Shown here: in pieces, positions 23,873-31,890 of the stretch
Layout: every line of letters starts with the position of its first letter
Numbering within the stretch: position 1 is the stretch's first letter
Assembly (NCBI RefSeq): GCF_006539345.1
Contig: NZ_BJMV01000016.1
Span: forward strand, 1-38,334
DNA from: Acetobacter peroxydans
Lineage (GTDB): Bacteria; Pseudomonadota; Alphaproteobacteria; Acetobacterales; Acetobacteraceae
Reading direction: 5' to 3'
Length of the DNA: 38,334 nt
Made by a program: the position numbers and the translations under genes
The notes under the pieces: generated by a model
Told to the model about the DNA's origin: nothing
Seen by the model: the letters and a program-made list of their open reading frames with translations, nothing else
Database searches by the model: none

Positions 23873-25090
23873 ATGGCGTTGTCAGGGCGTGTCGGTTTTG
23901 CCCCGCTGAATGTTATCGGGCTGATGAGCGGCACCTCGCTTGACGGCGTGGATGCAGCCCTGCTGCGTACGGATGGCGAGAGAGTGCTGGCACATGGGCC
24001 AGCATTGACACACCCTTACCCGCCGGAACTGCGCGCCAGCCTGCGTGCGCTGCTTGATCGCGCGGCGGGTCTGGCACCGACCGACCCGGACCTTCTTGCG
24101 GCAACGCGTGCCCTGAGCCTTTTGCATGGAGAGGCCGTGCAGCAGCTTCGCCTGCTGGCGCCGGACATGCCGGCGGACCTTGTTGGCTTTCATGGGCAGA
24201 CCATTCTGCACGCGCCCGCCAGTCTTGTTTGCGGTTCGGCAGACGCTCGGGGGGAAATCGCCGCGGGCGGGCGCACGTGGCAGATCGGGGATGCGGCGTT
24301 GTTGTCCGCCATGACGGACCTGCCTGTTATCCATGACTTTCGGAGTGCGGATGTCCGGGCCGGAGGGGAGGGGGCGCCACTGGCGCCGCTTTACCATGCG
24401 GCCTTGCTGGCCGGGCAGGCGCGCCCCGTGGCGGTGCTGAATCTGGGCGGGGTCGCTAACCTGACCCTTGTGCAGGCGAATGGCGATGTGCTTGCCTGCG
24501 ATACCGGCCCCGGCAACGCCTTGCTGGATGACTGGGCCATGCGCCATACTGGGCGGCCGTTTGATCAGGATGGGGCGCTGGCCCGTGCAGGGCGGGTGGA
24601 TACGGCGGTGCTGGAGGCCATGCTGGCGCATCCGTTTTTTGCACGGCCTGCCCCCAAGTCACTCGATCGGCTCACTTTTCACGCGGTGCTGCCCCTGCTG
24701 GAAGGCGTGGGAGCCGAGGATGGCGCTGCCACTCTGACGGCCCTGACTGCGCAGGCTGTGGCCCGCACGCCGTTGCCGGAACAACCGAAGGCGTGGTTTG
24801 TCTGTGGGGGCGGGCGGCACAATCCCGCTCTCATGCAGGCTCTGGCCGAAGCCCTGCCTGCCCCCGTGCAGGCCGTGGAGGCGCTGGGCTGGAAGGGCGA
24901 TGCGCTGGAGGCCGAGTGCTTCGGCTTTCTGGCGGTGCGAAGCCTGCGGGGGCTACCACTTTCCCTGCCGACCACAACGGGTGTTCCCGCACCTCAGAGC
25001 GGGGGACGCCTTACCTGTGGCGGCATTACGCCTTATGCGCACGCGACATGGCTGCCGTTTACGTCGTGGCGTGAAACCGCTACCGAGTAG
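23873..25090 (+). CDS. anmK: Anhydro-N-acetylmuramic acid kinase AnmK
   Basis: The 405-residue sugar kinase opens and phosphorylates 1,6-anhydro-N-acetylmuramate released during cell-wall turnover, feeding it back to N-acetylmuramate 6-phosphate. ASKHA-type motifs are plain: I-G-L-M-S-G-T-S-L-D-G-V-D near the N-terminus, G-F-H-G-Q-T-I-L-H, N-L-G-G-V-A-N-L-T, C-D-T-G-P-G-N and V-C-G-G-G-R-H-N. It is a little longer than the E. coli enzyme (about 370 residues) with additional C-terminal residues. It is fourth in the pdxA operon; the link between vitamin B6 and cell-wall recycling is positional only. Confidence 0.95.
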   Translation: MALSGRVGFAPLNVIGLMSGTSLDGVDAALLRTDGERVLAHGPALTHPYPPELRASLRALLDRAAGLAPTDPDLLAATRALSLLHGEAVQQLRLLAPDMPADLVGFHGQTILHAPASLVCGSADARGEIAAGGRTWQIGDAALLSAMTDLPVIHDFRSADVRAGGEGAPLAPLYHAALLAGQARPVAVLNLGGVANLTLVQANGDVLACDTGPGNALLDDWAMRHTGRPFDQDGALARAGRVDTAVLEAMLAHPFFARPAPKSLDRLTFHAVLPLLEGVGAEDGAATLTALTAQAVARTPLPEQPKAWFVCGGGRHNPALMQALAEALPAPVQAVEALGWKGDALEAECFGFLAVRSLRGLPLSLPTTTGVPAPQSGGRLTCGGITPYAHATWLPFTSWRETATE

Positions 25091-25120
25091 GCGGACTGAA
25101 TCAAGAAAAGGAACTGCCGT

Positions 25121-25630
25121 ATGAAACGTTTCCTGGCCCTGTGCGCCATCCTGCCCGGACTAGGCTGCCTTGGTGCGACCGGTTCTGGTTTGGTGACAAC
25201 CGCAGCAGCGCAGACCGTGGTGGATGGCAGTATGCCTAAAGCTCCGACGGCTTTTGTTTCGGGTTCGCTCAAGGCGCTGGTCAGTCGTGCGCAGGACAAG
25301 CACGCGGCAGTGCGCCACCTGAGTGTGCATGACACGGTGGACAAGAAGCAGGTTCTGTGTGGTGAGGTCAGCACCGACCCGGCTTCCCCGCCGTCCGCAG
25401 GCAGTTTCATGCCGTTTGGGGCGATCGAAGGGGGAGATGGCCCGATTGTTTTCGAAGGCCGGGACATTCCCGCAGCCCTCGACTTCCGTGAAGTCAACCA
25501 GTGGATCAACTACGGTGCGGACATGGAAGATCTGGAAGAAATGGGTTGCGTGCCCGAGGGTAGCTACCGCGCATATAGCGACAAGCTCAACAAGGTGCTG
25601 GAGCACCGCAAGGTAAACGGTCTCCACTAA
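25121..25630 (+). CDS. Unrecognised exported protein
   Basis: The 169-residue protein has a signal peptide (MKR, hydrophobic core, cleavage likely after A-A-A or A-Q near residue 31). The mature part contains V-S-R-A-Q-D-K-H-A-A-V-R-H-L, one pair of cysteines about 60 residues apart (V-L-C-G-E-V and E-E-M-G-C-V-P), an acidic stretch D-M-E-D-L-E-E-M, and a tyrosine-rich end. No enzyme motif is seen. AAGGAA before the ATG is a fair ribosome-binding site. It lies 30 bases after anmK and may be read with that operon. A periplasmic disulphide-bonded protein is likely; function unknown. Confidence 0.75.
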   Translation: MKRFLALCAILPGLGCLGATGSGLVTTAAAQTVVDGSMPKAPTAFVSGSLKALVSRAQDKHAAVRHLSVHDTVDKKQVLCGEVSTDPASPPSAGSFMPFGAIEGGDGPIVFEGRDIPAALDFREVNQWINYGADMEDLEEMGCVPEGSYRAYSDKLNKVLEHRKVNGLH

Positions 25631-25750
25631 GTATTACAGGCTCGCTGCGAGCGGGCCTGCCTCTGCCTGCCCCTGGGGCGCCTTCCGGCTTGACCGGATG
25701 GAAGAGTGCGAATCCAGCCGCCCGTTCCGGGGGCCTGTGCATTCCCTGCT

Positions 25751-25814
25751 GAAAATGGCGGTGCGTGAGGCCGTGTGCACGGCCCGACAGGGGTGCCGAA
25801 AAACCGCCATTTTC
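25751..25814. repeat. 12-bp inverted repeat enclosing a second palindrome
   Basis: GAAAATGGCGGT (25751-25762) pairs perfectly with ACCGCCATTTTC (25803-25814). The 40-base loop holds GGCCGTG-TG-CACGGCC (25769-25784). The transcript could form a two-stem structure. No long T run follows on either strand, so a plain terminator is doubtful. Confidence 0.6.
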
Positions 25815-25834
25815 CTGATACGCTTTCTCACATT

Positions 25835-25848
25835 GCTGTTATAACAGC
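25835..25848. promoter_or_regulatory. Palindrome GCTGTTATAACAGC upstream of the symporter
   Basis: The 14-bp palindrome is perfect. Its halves (CTGTTAT and ATAACA) recur in the palindrome between acoA and its regulator. It lies 138 bases before the DUF3311 gene and is a likely operator. Confidence 0.5.
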
Positions 25849-25985
25849 GCATAACTGGAATGCAAACGCAACAAAGCTTGCGCGTCTGAGGTAAAAAGCA
25901 GCGAGCGTGATTGACAGGAGCCGGGGTGTTGCGTCATTTCTCTCCCGCCACGCACGAAAAAAACAAAAAGAAGCGATTTTTTGTA

Positions 25986-26165
25986 ATGAAATATCTCAAC
26001 CTGCTGCTACTGCTGCCCTTTGTGGGGCTGCTCTGGGTGCCGCTCTACGATAAGGCCGATCCGGCCCTGCTCGGTTTTCCCTTTTTCTACTGGTACCAGT
26101 TCGCTTGGGTGCCCGTGACGTCGGTCATTATCTGGATTGTCTGGAAAAAAGGGAATGACGCATGA
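25986..26165 (+). CDS. DUF3311 small membrane protein, symporter partner
   Basis: The 59-residue protein has two membrane helices, L-N-L-L-L-L-L-P-F-V-G-L-L-W and W-V-P-V-T-S-V-I-I-W-I-V-W, joined by P-L-Y-D-K-A-D-P-A-L-L-G-F-P-F-F-Y-W. This is the DUF3311 pattern, which is almost always found just before a sodium:solute symporter gene. The ATG at 25986 is chosen because the upstream extension to 25911 is highly charged and not conserved-looking. It overlaps the symporter gene as ATGA. It is probably a subunit or assembly partner of the transporter. Confidence 0.85.
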   Translation: MKYLNLLLLLPFVGLLWVPLYDKADPALLGFPFFYWYQFAWVPVTSVIIWIVWKKGNDA

Positions 26166-27634
26166 CCGAGATCAATCCGTGGGCGCTTGGCGTCTTCATC
26201 GTCTTTTTTGCCGCGACTATCGTCATAGGCTCTTCCATTCAGCTTATCCGCCCTCTGTTTCGTGGCCATAGCAAGGGCAGCGACGCGCAGGAGGAATGGG
26301 GCCTGGGCGGGCGTGGCTTTGGTCCGTGGGTCACGTGGTTTCTGGTCGGGGGTGATTTCTACACCGCCTATACCGTTATCGCGGTGCCGGCCTTGGTCTA
26401 TGCGGTGGGGGCTTATGGCTTCTTTGCCCTGCCGTATACGATCATCGTGTATCCGTTCATTTTCCTTGTCATGCCCAAACTGTGGAAAATCGCGCGTGAC
26501 GGCGGCCATTCCACGGCGGCTGACATCGTGCGGGCGCGCTTCGACAGCCGTACGCTGGAAGTCATTGTCGCGCTGACCGGGCTTGTTGCGGTCATGCCGT
26601 ATATTGCGCTTCAGCTCATTGGTATCCGTACTGTTGTGCAGTCGCTGGGCCTGCCGGGTGATCTGCCGTTGGTGATCGCCTTCCTCTCGCTGGCCGCCTA
26701 CACGTGGATGGGGGGGCTGCACGCGCCCGCGCTGACAGCCTTTATCAAGGACATCATGATCTATATCGCGGTTCTGGTCGCGGTTACGGTCATTCCCATG
26801 CACACGGGCGGGTATGCGGCGCTGTTTTCCAATGTTGCTCCGCATGAAGCGGTGCTGAAGGCGGGCCAGGGTCTGCCTTATGCCACGCTGGCGCTGTCTT
26901 CGGCTCTTGCTGCGTTCCTTTATCCCCATACGCTTACGGGTATTCTGGCCTCGCGTTCGGCTGATACCATTCGCCAGAATGCGGTGTACCTGCCGGTTTA
27001 CACGATCGTGCTGGGGCTGATCGCCATGCTGGGCTACATGGCTCATGCGGCGGGCATTGTTACCACCAACAACTCACTTGTGGTGCCCATGCTGTTCCAC
27101 AAGGTGTTTCCTGCATGGTTCGCCGGTTTCTGCCTGGCTGCCATTGCCGTGGGCGCTCTGGTGCCGGCGGCCGTGATGGCGATTGGTGCGGCCAATCTGG
27201 TTACCAGCAACCTGCTGCCGACCCAGACCAACCCGGTTATGGCCAGCCGGATTACGGCTTTTGCCGTCAAGGTTGGTGCACTGCTGTGCGTGCTGTTCCT
27301 CAATGCCAAGTTCGCTATTGATCTTCAGCTTCTGGGTGGTGTCATCATTCTGCAGACGTTCCCCGCGCTGATCCTCGGGCTGACCCGCCTGCGCCTGTCA
27401 ACGGCGTCCATGCTGGCGGGCTGGGTTGTCGGTTCCGTTGTGGGGCTGGGTCTGTGCTGGATGGATGGTCTCAAGCCCGTTCATCCGGTCAATCTGGGTC
27501 TTGTTTCGGGCAATGTTTCCACCGGGCTCTTGTCCCTGGGTGTGAATATCGCCGTGGTGCTGGCTATTTCGCTGCTGTGGCCGGGCCGGGTCAGCGCTCC
27601 GGCAGGTCAGGCAGTTTCGGGCGAGGCCGCCTGA
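26162..27634 (+). CDS. Sodium:solute symporter, MctP-type monocarboxylate permease
   Basis: The 490-residue protein has about 13 hydrophobic segments and belongs to the SSS family: G-L-G-G-R-G-F-G-P-W-V-T-W-F near residue 48, G-D-F-Y-T-A-Y-T-V, R-F-D-S-R-T-L in the third loop, L-S-L-A-A-Y-T-W-M-G-G-L and L-Y-P-H-T-L-T-G-I-L-A-S-R. A DUF3311 partner translated in overlap is typical of MctP, which takes up lactate, pyruvate, propionate or acetate in rhizobia. The exact substrate cannot be read. Such an importer fits the acetate, propionate and acetoin genes in this window. It ends before a very strong terminator. Confidence 0.88.
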   Translation: MTEINPWALGVFIVFFAATIVIGSSIQLIRPLFRGHSKGSDAQEEWGLGGRGFGPWVTWFLVGGDFYTAYTVIAVPALVYAVGAYGFFALPYTIIVYPFIFLVMPKLWKIARDGGHSTAADIVRARFDSRTLEVIVALTGLVAVMPYIALQLIGIRTVVQSLGLPGDLPLVIAFLSLAAYTWMGGLHAPALTAFIKDIMIYIAVLVAVTVIPMHTGGYAALFSNVAPHEAVLKAGQGLPYATLALSSALAAFLYPHTLTGILASRSADTIRQNAVYLPVYTIVLGLIAMLGYMAHAAGIVTTNNSLVVPMLFHKVFPAWFAGFCLAAIAVGALVPAAVMAIGAANLVTSNLLPTQTNPVMASRITAFAVKVGALLCVLFLNAKFAIDLQLLGGVIILQTFPALILGLTRLRLSTASMLAGWVVGSVVGLGLCWMDGLKPVHPVNLGLVSGNVSTGLLSLGVNIAVVLAISLLWPGRVSAPAGQAVSGEAA

Positions 27635-27665
27635 AACAGACACCGCACCCAGCAGGGTTCTGTAT

Positions 27666-27701
27666 AAAAAAGGGGGGAAGCTCAGGCTTCCCCCCTTTTT
27701 T
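27666..27701. terminator. Strong bidirectional Rho-independent terminator
   Basis: A6-G6-AAGC pairs with GCTT-C6-T6 around TCAG: a perfect 16-bp stem. The A and T runs allow use from both strands, between the symporter and the convergent gene at 27719. Confidence 0.95.
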
Positions 27702-27718
27702 CGTGGAGCCAGGTGCAA

Positions 27719-28030
27719 TCAGAACGGTGAGCGCGTCAAATCCTGAACGGCGTTCTTCGTGTTGTTGATACGGCTCTTCTCGGTGCTAACCTTGTTCTGC
27801 ACCTTGTCACGTTCGGTTGTGTATTTGGTGCGCTCCTGCTCAACCCGCTTGGAGACATTGCCCGTGGCAGCGTCAACGCTGTTGCGGGCAGAGGTTTCGG
27901 CGCTGTTCTTCGCGGAATTCAGGGCGTTCTGGCCGATTTCGCTGGGGGAGGGCAGAAGCTGCGCGTTGGCGTCCGCAATGACAAGACCGGAAGCGGCGAT
28001 GATGAGCGAGGCTACGATAAAGCGTTTCAT
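27719..28030 (-). CDS. Small exported coiled-coil protein
   Basis: The 103-residue product has a clear signal peptide (MKRFIVASLIIAASG, cleavage after A-N-A). The mature 80 residues are almost all polar helix: A-L-N-S-A-K-N-S-A-E-T-S-A-R-N-S, then K-R-V-E-Q-E-R-T-K-Y-T-T-E-R-D-K-V-Q-N-K. This suggests a rod or coiled coil in the periplasm. There is no cysteine. It does not match a family I know. It converges on the symporter and lies 102 bases after the small lipoprotein gene. Confidence 0.75.
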   Translation of the reverse strand: MKRFIVASLIIAASGLVIADANAQLLPSPSEIGQNALNSAKNSAETSARNSVDAATGNVSKRVEQERTKYTTERDKVQNKVSTEKSRINNTKNAVQDLTRSPF

Positions 28031-28132
28031 AAAATAGGAACTCCTTGTGATGTCAGGGAGGTGTAACGCCAGAAAAGGGCATTGATGTGACCCTGTAAAG
28101 GCGCTTTCCCCTTCTTTATGGCACGGCAGTCA

Positions 28133-28315
28133 TTACCAGTGCTGGGGCGCGGGCCTGTTCCAGCCGCCACCGCCACCGGGGGGCTGTTGCTGCCAGTCGC
28201 CTGGAGGCGGTCTGTGGTCGCCATGCCAGTGCCGGTGGTCATGCGGGGGACCGCCGCAACAGCCAGCGAGAAGCAGCACGGCAAAGGCGAGGGGAATGAA
28301 GGATGCGTGTTTCAT
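28133..28315 (-). CDS. Small His/Pro/Gly-rich lipoprotein
   Basis: The 60-residue product has a lipoprotein leader with the lipobox L-L-A-G-C near residue 19. The mature part is only about 40 residues, rich in His, Pro, Gly and Trp (H-D-H-R-H-W-H-G-D-H, then G-G-G-G-G-W-N-R-P). The histidine run could bind metal ions such as nickel, copper or zinc. AGGAG lies seven bases before the ATG at 28315. The open frame extends upstream, but that part is not credible coding. No family is recognised. Confidence 0.7.
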   Translation of the reverse strand: MKHASFIPLAFAVLLLAGCCGGPPHDHRHWHGDHRPPPGDWQQQPPGGGGGWNRPAPQHW

Positions 28316-28396
28316 AAGAGTTCTCCTGCCTGAGCAAAGAACCACGCAAAACAGGCAGGAAATCGGCACTTTTCGGGCAGCCGAGCCAAAAATGGG

Positions 28397-28440
28397 AACG
28401 TCCTGTCCCGTTTCCCGGTATGGGAGCAGGGCAGGACGTT
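28397..28440 (-). terminator. Possible terminator of the aco operon
   Basis: AACGTCCTG (28397-28405) pairs with CAGGACGTT (28432-28440). On the minus strand a run of five T follows after four bases. It lies just past the acoC stop. Confidence 0.45.
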
Positions 28441-28466
28441 TTCCCGCGGGTCGGCCGGGCAGGGCC

Positions 28467-29597
28467 TCAGGGCGTGTCGTGCAGGATACCCGCGAGCAGG
28501 TCATTGACCTGCTTTGCTTTTTCCATCTGCGGCATGTGACCTGTCTGGGGCAGGCGGGTCACGGCTATGGAGGCGGGCAGGCCCTGTGCGGCTTCAGGGG
28601 ACAATATCCTGTCGGCTTCGCCCCAGATAACCTGAACCGGGCCGCCGAAGGTGCTCAGTACGTCACGCAGGGCATCTTTCTGCCGCCCTTCGGGGAAGCA
28701 GGCCGCTGCAATGGTTTCAAGTCCCTGTTTGGCACCATCAAGGCGTTTGAAGCGGATAATGCCTTCCACCATGTTACGGGTGATGAGTGCTGGATCATTG
28801 ACCAGCAGCGCCAGCACGGGTTCGAGCGTTTTACGTCGGTCGGCGGTAATGAACCCTTCAATAAAGTCCATATTGATGTCCGGCCCTAGCCCCGCAGGTG
28901 CAATCAGGCCGAGCGAGGCCACCTTGTCAGGATGCGCACGGGCCAGTTCCAGCGCGATGGCGCCTCCCAGCGAATGGCCCACCACATGGGCGCGTCCGAC
29001 CCCGAGTGTCTCCAGCAGGCGGGCGGTGATGGCGGCAAGGGCGGCGGGTGTGCCGTCGCCCACCTGTTTGGTGGAGCCGCCATGCCCCGGCAGGTCGAAG
29101 GAGATAACCCGCCGTTGCTCTGCCAGCACATCCTGATTGAGCAGCCAGTTTGTCAGATCGCCGCCAAAGCCGTGGATCAGCAGAACGGGCAACCCGTTGC
29201 CCTGCCCCATGTCCTGCACCTGCAGGCTTAGCCCGTCCACATCGACAAGGGTGGGCCGGGCCGCAGGGGCATCAGCCTCTCCCTGCGTTTCAGACGCGCG
29301 GAATGTGCTCTGGAACTGTTCGATAAAAGCGTCGATTTCGGCGTCACTGGCATTGCCTTCGGCCAGCACGCCGATCAGCGCTCCCACGGGCAGCGTTTCC
29401 CCTTCCGAGGCCACCTGCCTGCGGAGGACGCCGGAGGCCGGACTTTCATAGCCGTTGGTGATCTTGCTGGTTTCGATATCGGCAATTTCCTGCCCGGCGG
29501 AAACCGTGCTGCCGGGAGGCACAGACCATCCGGCCAGCTTCCCTTCCGTCATGGCCAGTCCGAACTTGGGCATGGTGATGGGGGTGATAACAGTCAT
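28467..29597 (-). CDS. acoC: Acetoin dehydrogenase E2, lipoyl plus alpha/beta-hydrolase type (AcoC)
   Basis: The 376-residue product joins an N-terminal lipoyl domain to an alpha/beta-hydrolase fold (from residue 115). The lipoyl-lysine is Lys45 in I-E-T-S-K-I-T-N. The hydrolase part has G-H-S-L-G-G (Ser209), W-G-E-A-D-R-I and T-G-H-M-P-Q. This is the form of AcoC known from Pseudomonas and Cupriavidus, in which the hydrolase fold replaces the usual acyltransferase domain. The enzyme takes the acetyl group from E1 and passes it to CoA. It starts two bases after the acoB stop. A lipoylated pyruvate-type complex is an alternative, but the hydrolase fold argues for acetoin. Confidence 0.9.
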   Translation of the reverse strand: MTVITPITMPKFGLAMTEGKLAGWSVPPGSTVSAGQEIADIETSKITNGYESPASGVLRRQVASEGETLPVGALIGVLAEGNASDAEIDAFIEQFQSTFRASETQGEADAPAARPTLVDVDGLSLQVQDMGQGNGLPVLLIHGFGGDLTNWLLNQDVLAEQRRVISFDLPGHGGSTKQVGDGTPAALAAITARLLETLGVGRAHVVGHSLGGAIALELARAHPDKVASLGLIAPAGLGPDINMDFIEGFITADRRKTLEPVLALLVNDPALITRNMVEGIIRFKRLDGAKQGLETIAAACFPEGRQKDALRDVLSTFGGPVQVIWGEADRILSPEAAQGLPASIAVTRLPQTGHMPQMEKAKQVNDLLAGILHDTP

Positions 29598-29599
29598 GG

Positions 29600-30628
29600 T
29601 CAGGCCTCCTGCCGGGCTTTGTACCCCATGACGGAGCGGACAGCGGCTTCAATCCGTCCGACATCGGGCAGGTAGAGTTTTTCAAGAACCGTGGCGAAGG
29701 GCACGGGCGTATGCGGTGGCGTGACACGGCGGATCGGTGCTTTGAGGGCGTCAAACGCTTCTTCCGCCACAAGGGCCGCGACATCGGTGGCCATGTTGCA
29801 GCGCGGGCTTGCTTCATCCACGATAACAAGGCGGCCGGTATCGGCTACGCAGTCCAGAATGGTCGCGCTATCCAGCGGTGAAGTGGTGCGCGGGTCTATG
29901 ACCGTGCAGGAAATACCGTCCTTTGCGAGACGGTCCGCGGCTTCGTTGGCAAACCCGACCATGCGGCCAAAGGCGACAAGGGTTACATCGTCTCCCTCGC
30001 GCGTCAGGTTGGCTTCGCCAAAGGGGATCGTGTAGGCCTCGTCCGGTACCTCTTCCTCATCATCATACATCACCTTGTTTTCAAGGAAGATGACCGGGTC
30101 ATCATCGCGGATCGCCTCAATCAGCAGGCCTTTGGCCTCGTAGGGGGAGGAAGGCACCACCACCTTTAGCCCCGGAATATGGGTAAAGATGGGATATAGT
30201 GCCTGACTGTGCTGTGCCGCGGCATTGAAGCCCGCGCCGTACATGGCCCGGATCACCAGCGGCGTGCGGGCTTTACCGCCGAACATGTAGCGGAACTTGG
30301 CTGCCTGATTCATGATCTGATCGAGACAGCATCCGACAAAGTCAACAAACATCAGTTCTGCCACAGGGCGCAGGCCTGTGGCGGCCGCCCCCGCCGCTGC
30401 TCCGATATAGGAGGCCTCGGTAATGGGGGTGTCCAGCACGCGCTCGGGGCCGAATTCGGTATAAAGCCCCTTGGTGACACCCAGTACGCCGCCCCATGCG
30501 TCTGTTACGCCGGATGAGCCGCCCTGTCCGCCTGCCACGTCCTCGCCCATCAGGATCACGCGCGGGTCACGGCGCATTTCCTGCCGCAGGGCTTCATTGA
30601 TGGCCTGCCGAAAGCTCTTTTTTGACAT
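29600..30628 (-). CDS. acoB: Acetoin dehydrogenase E1 beta subunit (AcoB)
   Basis: The 342-residue thiamine-diphosphate-dependent beta subunit has the usual beginning F-R-Q-A-I-N-E-A-L with M-G-E-D-V-A-G-G-Q-G. It continues with T-P-I-T-E-A-S-Y-I-G, A-Q-H-S-Q and V-V-P-S-S-P-Y-E-A-K. The C-terminal transketolase part carries V-I-D-P-R-T-T-S-P-L-D and the E-A-S-P-R-C-N-M segment. With AcoA it forms the E1 heterotetramer that splits acetoin into acetaldehyde and hydroxyethyl-thiamine diphosphate. Its gene lies 43 bases after acoA and two before acoC. Confidence 0.92.
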   Translation of the reverse strand: MSKKSFRQAINEALRQEMRRDPRVILMGEDVAGGQGGSSGVTDAWGGVLGVTKGLYTEFGPERVLDTPITEASYIGAAAGAAATGLRPVAELMFVDFVGCCLDQIMNQAAKFRYMFGGKARTPLVIRAMYGAGFNAAAQHSQALYPIFTHIPGLKVVVPSSPYEAKGLLIEAIRDDDPVIFLENKVMYDDEEEVPDEAYTIPFGEANLTREGDDVTLVAFGRMVGFANEAADRLAKDGISCTVIDPRTTSPLDSATILDCVADTGRLVIVDEASPRCNMATDVAALVAEEAFDALKAPIRRVTPPHTPVPFATVLEKLYLPDVGRIEAAVRSVMGYKARQEA

Positions 30629-30671
30629 TGGAGTTTTCCTGTCATTCTAAAACATGTTTTATTTTTCTGGT

Positions 30672-31637
30672 TCAGTACGAAACGTACACGTCACGGGTCA
30701 GGTCTTCCTGCTGGGGCAGGGGGGCTGCTTTGGCCGCCTGCACGGCGTCGTCGATCCGGGAGCGCGTGTCACTGTCGATGGTATCGAGGGTTGCACCGTC
30801 CAGCAGGCCGGCTCCTGTCGTGCGTGCGCGAAAGGCGCTAAGGCAATCATGTTTCATGCGCTGCTGCGCGACTTCATCGCTGGCGCGGTAAGACATGGCA
30901 TCGCCTTCGAAATGGCCGTACCAGCGGGATAGATGCACATGCAGCATCACCGGCCCCTTGCCGGAGCGCGCGTGGGTAATGGCTTCTCCCGCCGTGTCGT
31001 AAACGGAAAAGAAGTCCGAGCCGTCACACTCGAAATAAGGCATACCAAACCCGGCGGCCCGATCCTTCTGGGTGCCCGCGCAGGCGTAGGAGGCTCCTGT
31101 GGCCTCGCCGTAGCCGTTGTCCTCACAGACAAAGACCGCAGGCAGTTTCCATACGCTGGCCAGATTCAGGCTTTCAAGGGTCGTGCCTTCGTTCGATGCG
31201 CCATCTCCATAAAAAGCCACGGCAACACCGTCTGTTTTCAGAAGTTTATGCGAGAGTGCGGCACCACAGATCAGCGGAGGGCCGCCGCCGACAATGCCGT
31301 TGGCCCCCAGCATACCGCGCGCCAGATCGGCAATATGCATGGAACCACCCTTGCCCCGGCAAACCCCCGTGCTGCGGCCGTAGATTTCGGCCATCATGCC
31401 TTCAACTTCAACGCCCTTGGCAATGCAGTGGCCATGGCCACGATGCGTGCTGGCGATGGTGTCACTGTCTCCCAGATGCGCGCAGACTCCCACAGCCGAG
31501 GCTTCCTCGCCGCAGTAGAGGTGGACAAAGCCCGGAATTTCTCCCGTTGCGAATTCGGTGTGCAGCCGTTCTTCGAATTCGCGGATTGTCCGCATCGAAC
31601 GATAGGAGTTCAAAAGAATATCCCGTGCGATCTGCAT
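30672..31637 (-). CDS. acoA: Acetoin dehydrogenase E1 alpha subunit (AcoA)
   Basis: The 321-residue alpha subunit carries the thiamine-diphosphate motif: G-D-G (144-146) with G-A-S-N-E-G, then E-D-N ending at Asn174. Other marks are T-H-R-G-H-G-H, G-R-S-T-G-V-C-R-G-K-G-G-S-M-H and R-Y-G-H-F-E-G-D. The G-V-C-R-G-K-G-G-S-M form is typical of both acetoin and some pyruvate enzymes; the AcoC type downstream and the AcoR-like gene upstream favour acetoin. It leads the aco operon and is read away from the regulator across a 253-base control region. No dihydrolipoamide dehydrogenase is encoded here, so E3 must be shared with another complex. Confidence 0.92.
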   Translation of the reverse strand: MQIARDILLNSYRSMRTIREFEERLHTEFATGEIPGFVHLYCGEEASAVGVCAHLGDSDTIASTHRGHGHCIAKGVEVEGMMAEIYGRSTGVCRGKGGSMHIADLARGMLGANGIVGGGPPLICGAALSHKLLKTDGVAVAFYGDGASNEGTTLESLNLASVWKLPAVFVCEDNGYGEATGASYACAGTQKDRAAGFGMPYFECDGSDFFSVYDTAGEAITHARSGKGPVMLHVHLSRWYGHFEGDAMSYRASDEVAQQRMKHDCLSAFRARTTGAGLLDGATLDTIDSDTRSRIDDAVQAAKAAPLPQQEDLTRDVYVSY

Positions 31638-31670
31638 GGTGGTGTCTCCGACCTGCCATCCTGTGATGGA

Positions 31671-31707
31671 TCAAGAAAAAATATGGTGGAACAACAGATT
31701 TTCTTGA
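31671..31707. promoter_or_regulatory. Inverted repeat TCAAGAAAA / TTTTCTTGA before acoA
   Basis: The 9-bp arms (31671-31679 and 31699-31707) are perfect with a 19-base spacer, 34 to 70 bases before the acoA start. It could be an activator site or a leader hairpin. Confidence 0.45.
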
Positions 31708-31824
31708 AAAGTTCCTGCTATTGTGCCGCCGTGTCCGTAAAGGGAACATCGTGCCCGGCGGGCGGTAAAGTCGCACCGGGGCGGACGTAACAGGGATGTG
31801 ACGCAACGCGGGTTTATCTGTCGC

Positions 31825-31841
31825 TGTTATGACACATAACA
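31825..31841. promoter_or_regulatory. Palindrome TGTTATG-ACA-CATAACA between acoA and its regulator
   Basis: Perfect 7-bp arms with a three-base centre lie 50 bases before the regulator gene and 188 before acoA. It shares half-sites with the palindrome before the symporter. It is a likely operator of the divergent GAF-Fis regulator. Confidence 0.55.
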
Positions 31842-31890
31842 AGGCGATGGTTTGATATAACAACGATCATAAAGCAGGAGAGGGGGAGAC

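Larger units (their letters stand above)
25631..25985. other. Gene-free control region before the symporter unit
   Basis: Two structures stand out: a 12-bp inverted repeat with a second palindrome in its loop (25751-25814) and a 14-bp palindrome (25835-25848). The rest shows no coding character. The small symporter subunit starts at 25986. Confidence 0.5.

Noticed and set aside
31638..31890. Sigma-54 promoter for acoA
   Set aside because: No GG-N10-GC pattern with a TGGCAC/TTGC fit was found on the minus strand, and the regulator lacks the AAA+ domain.
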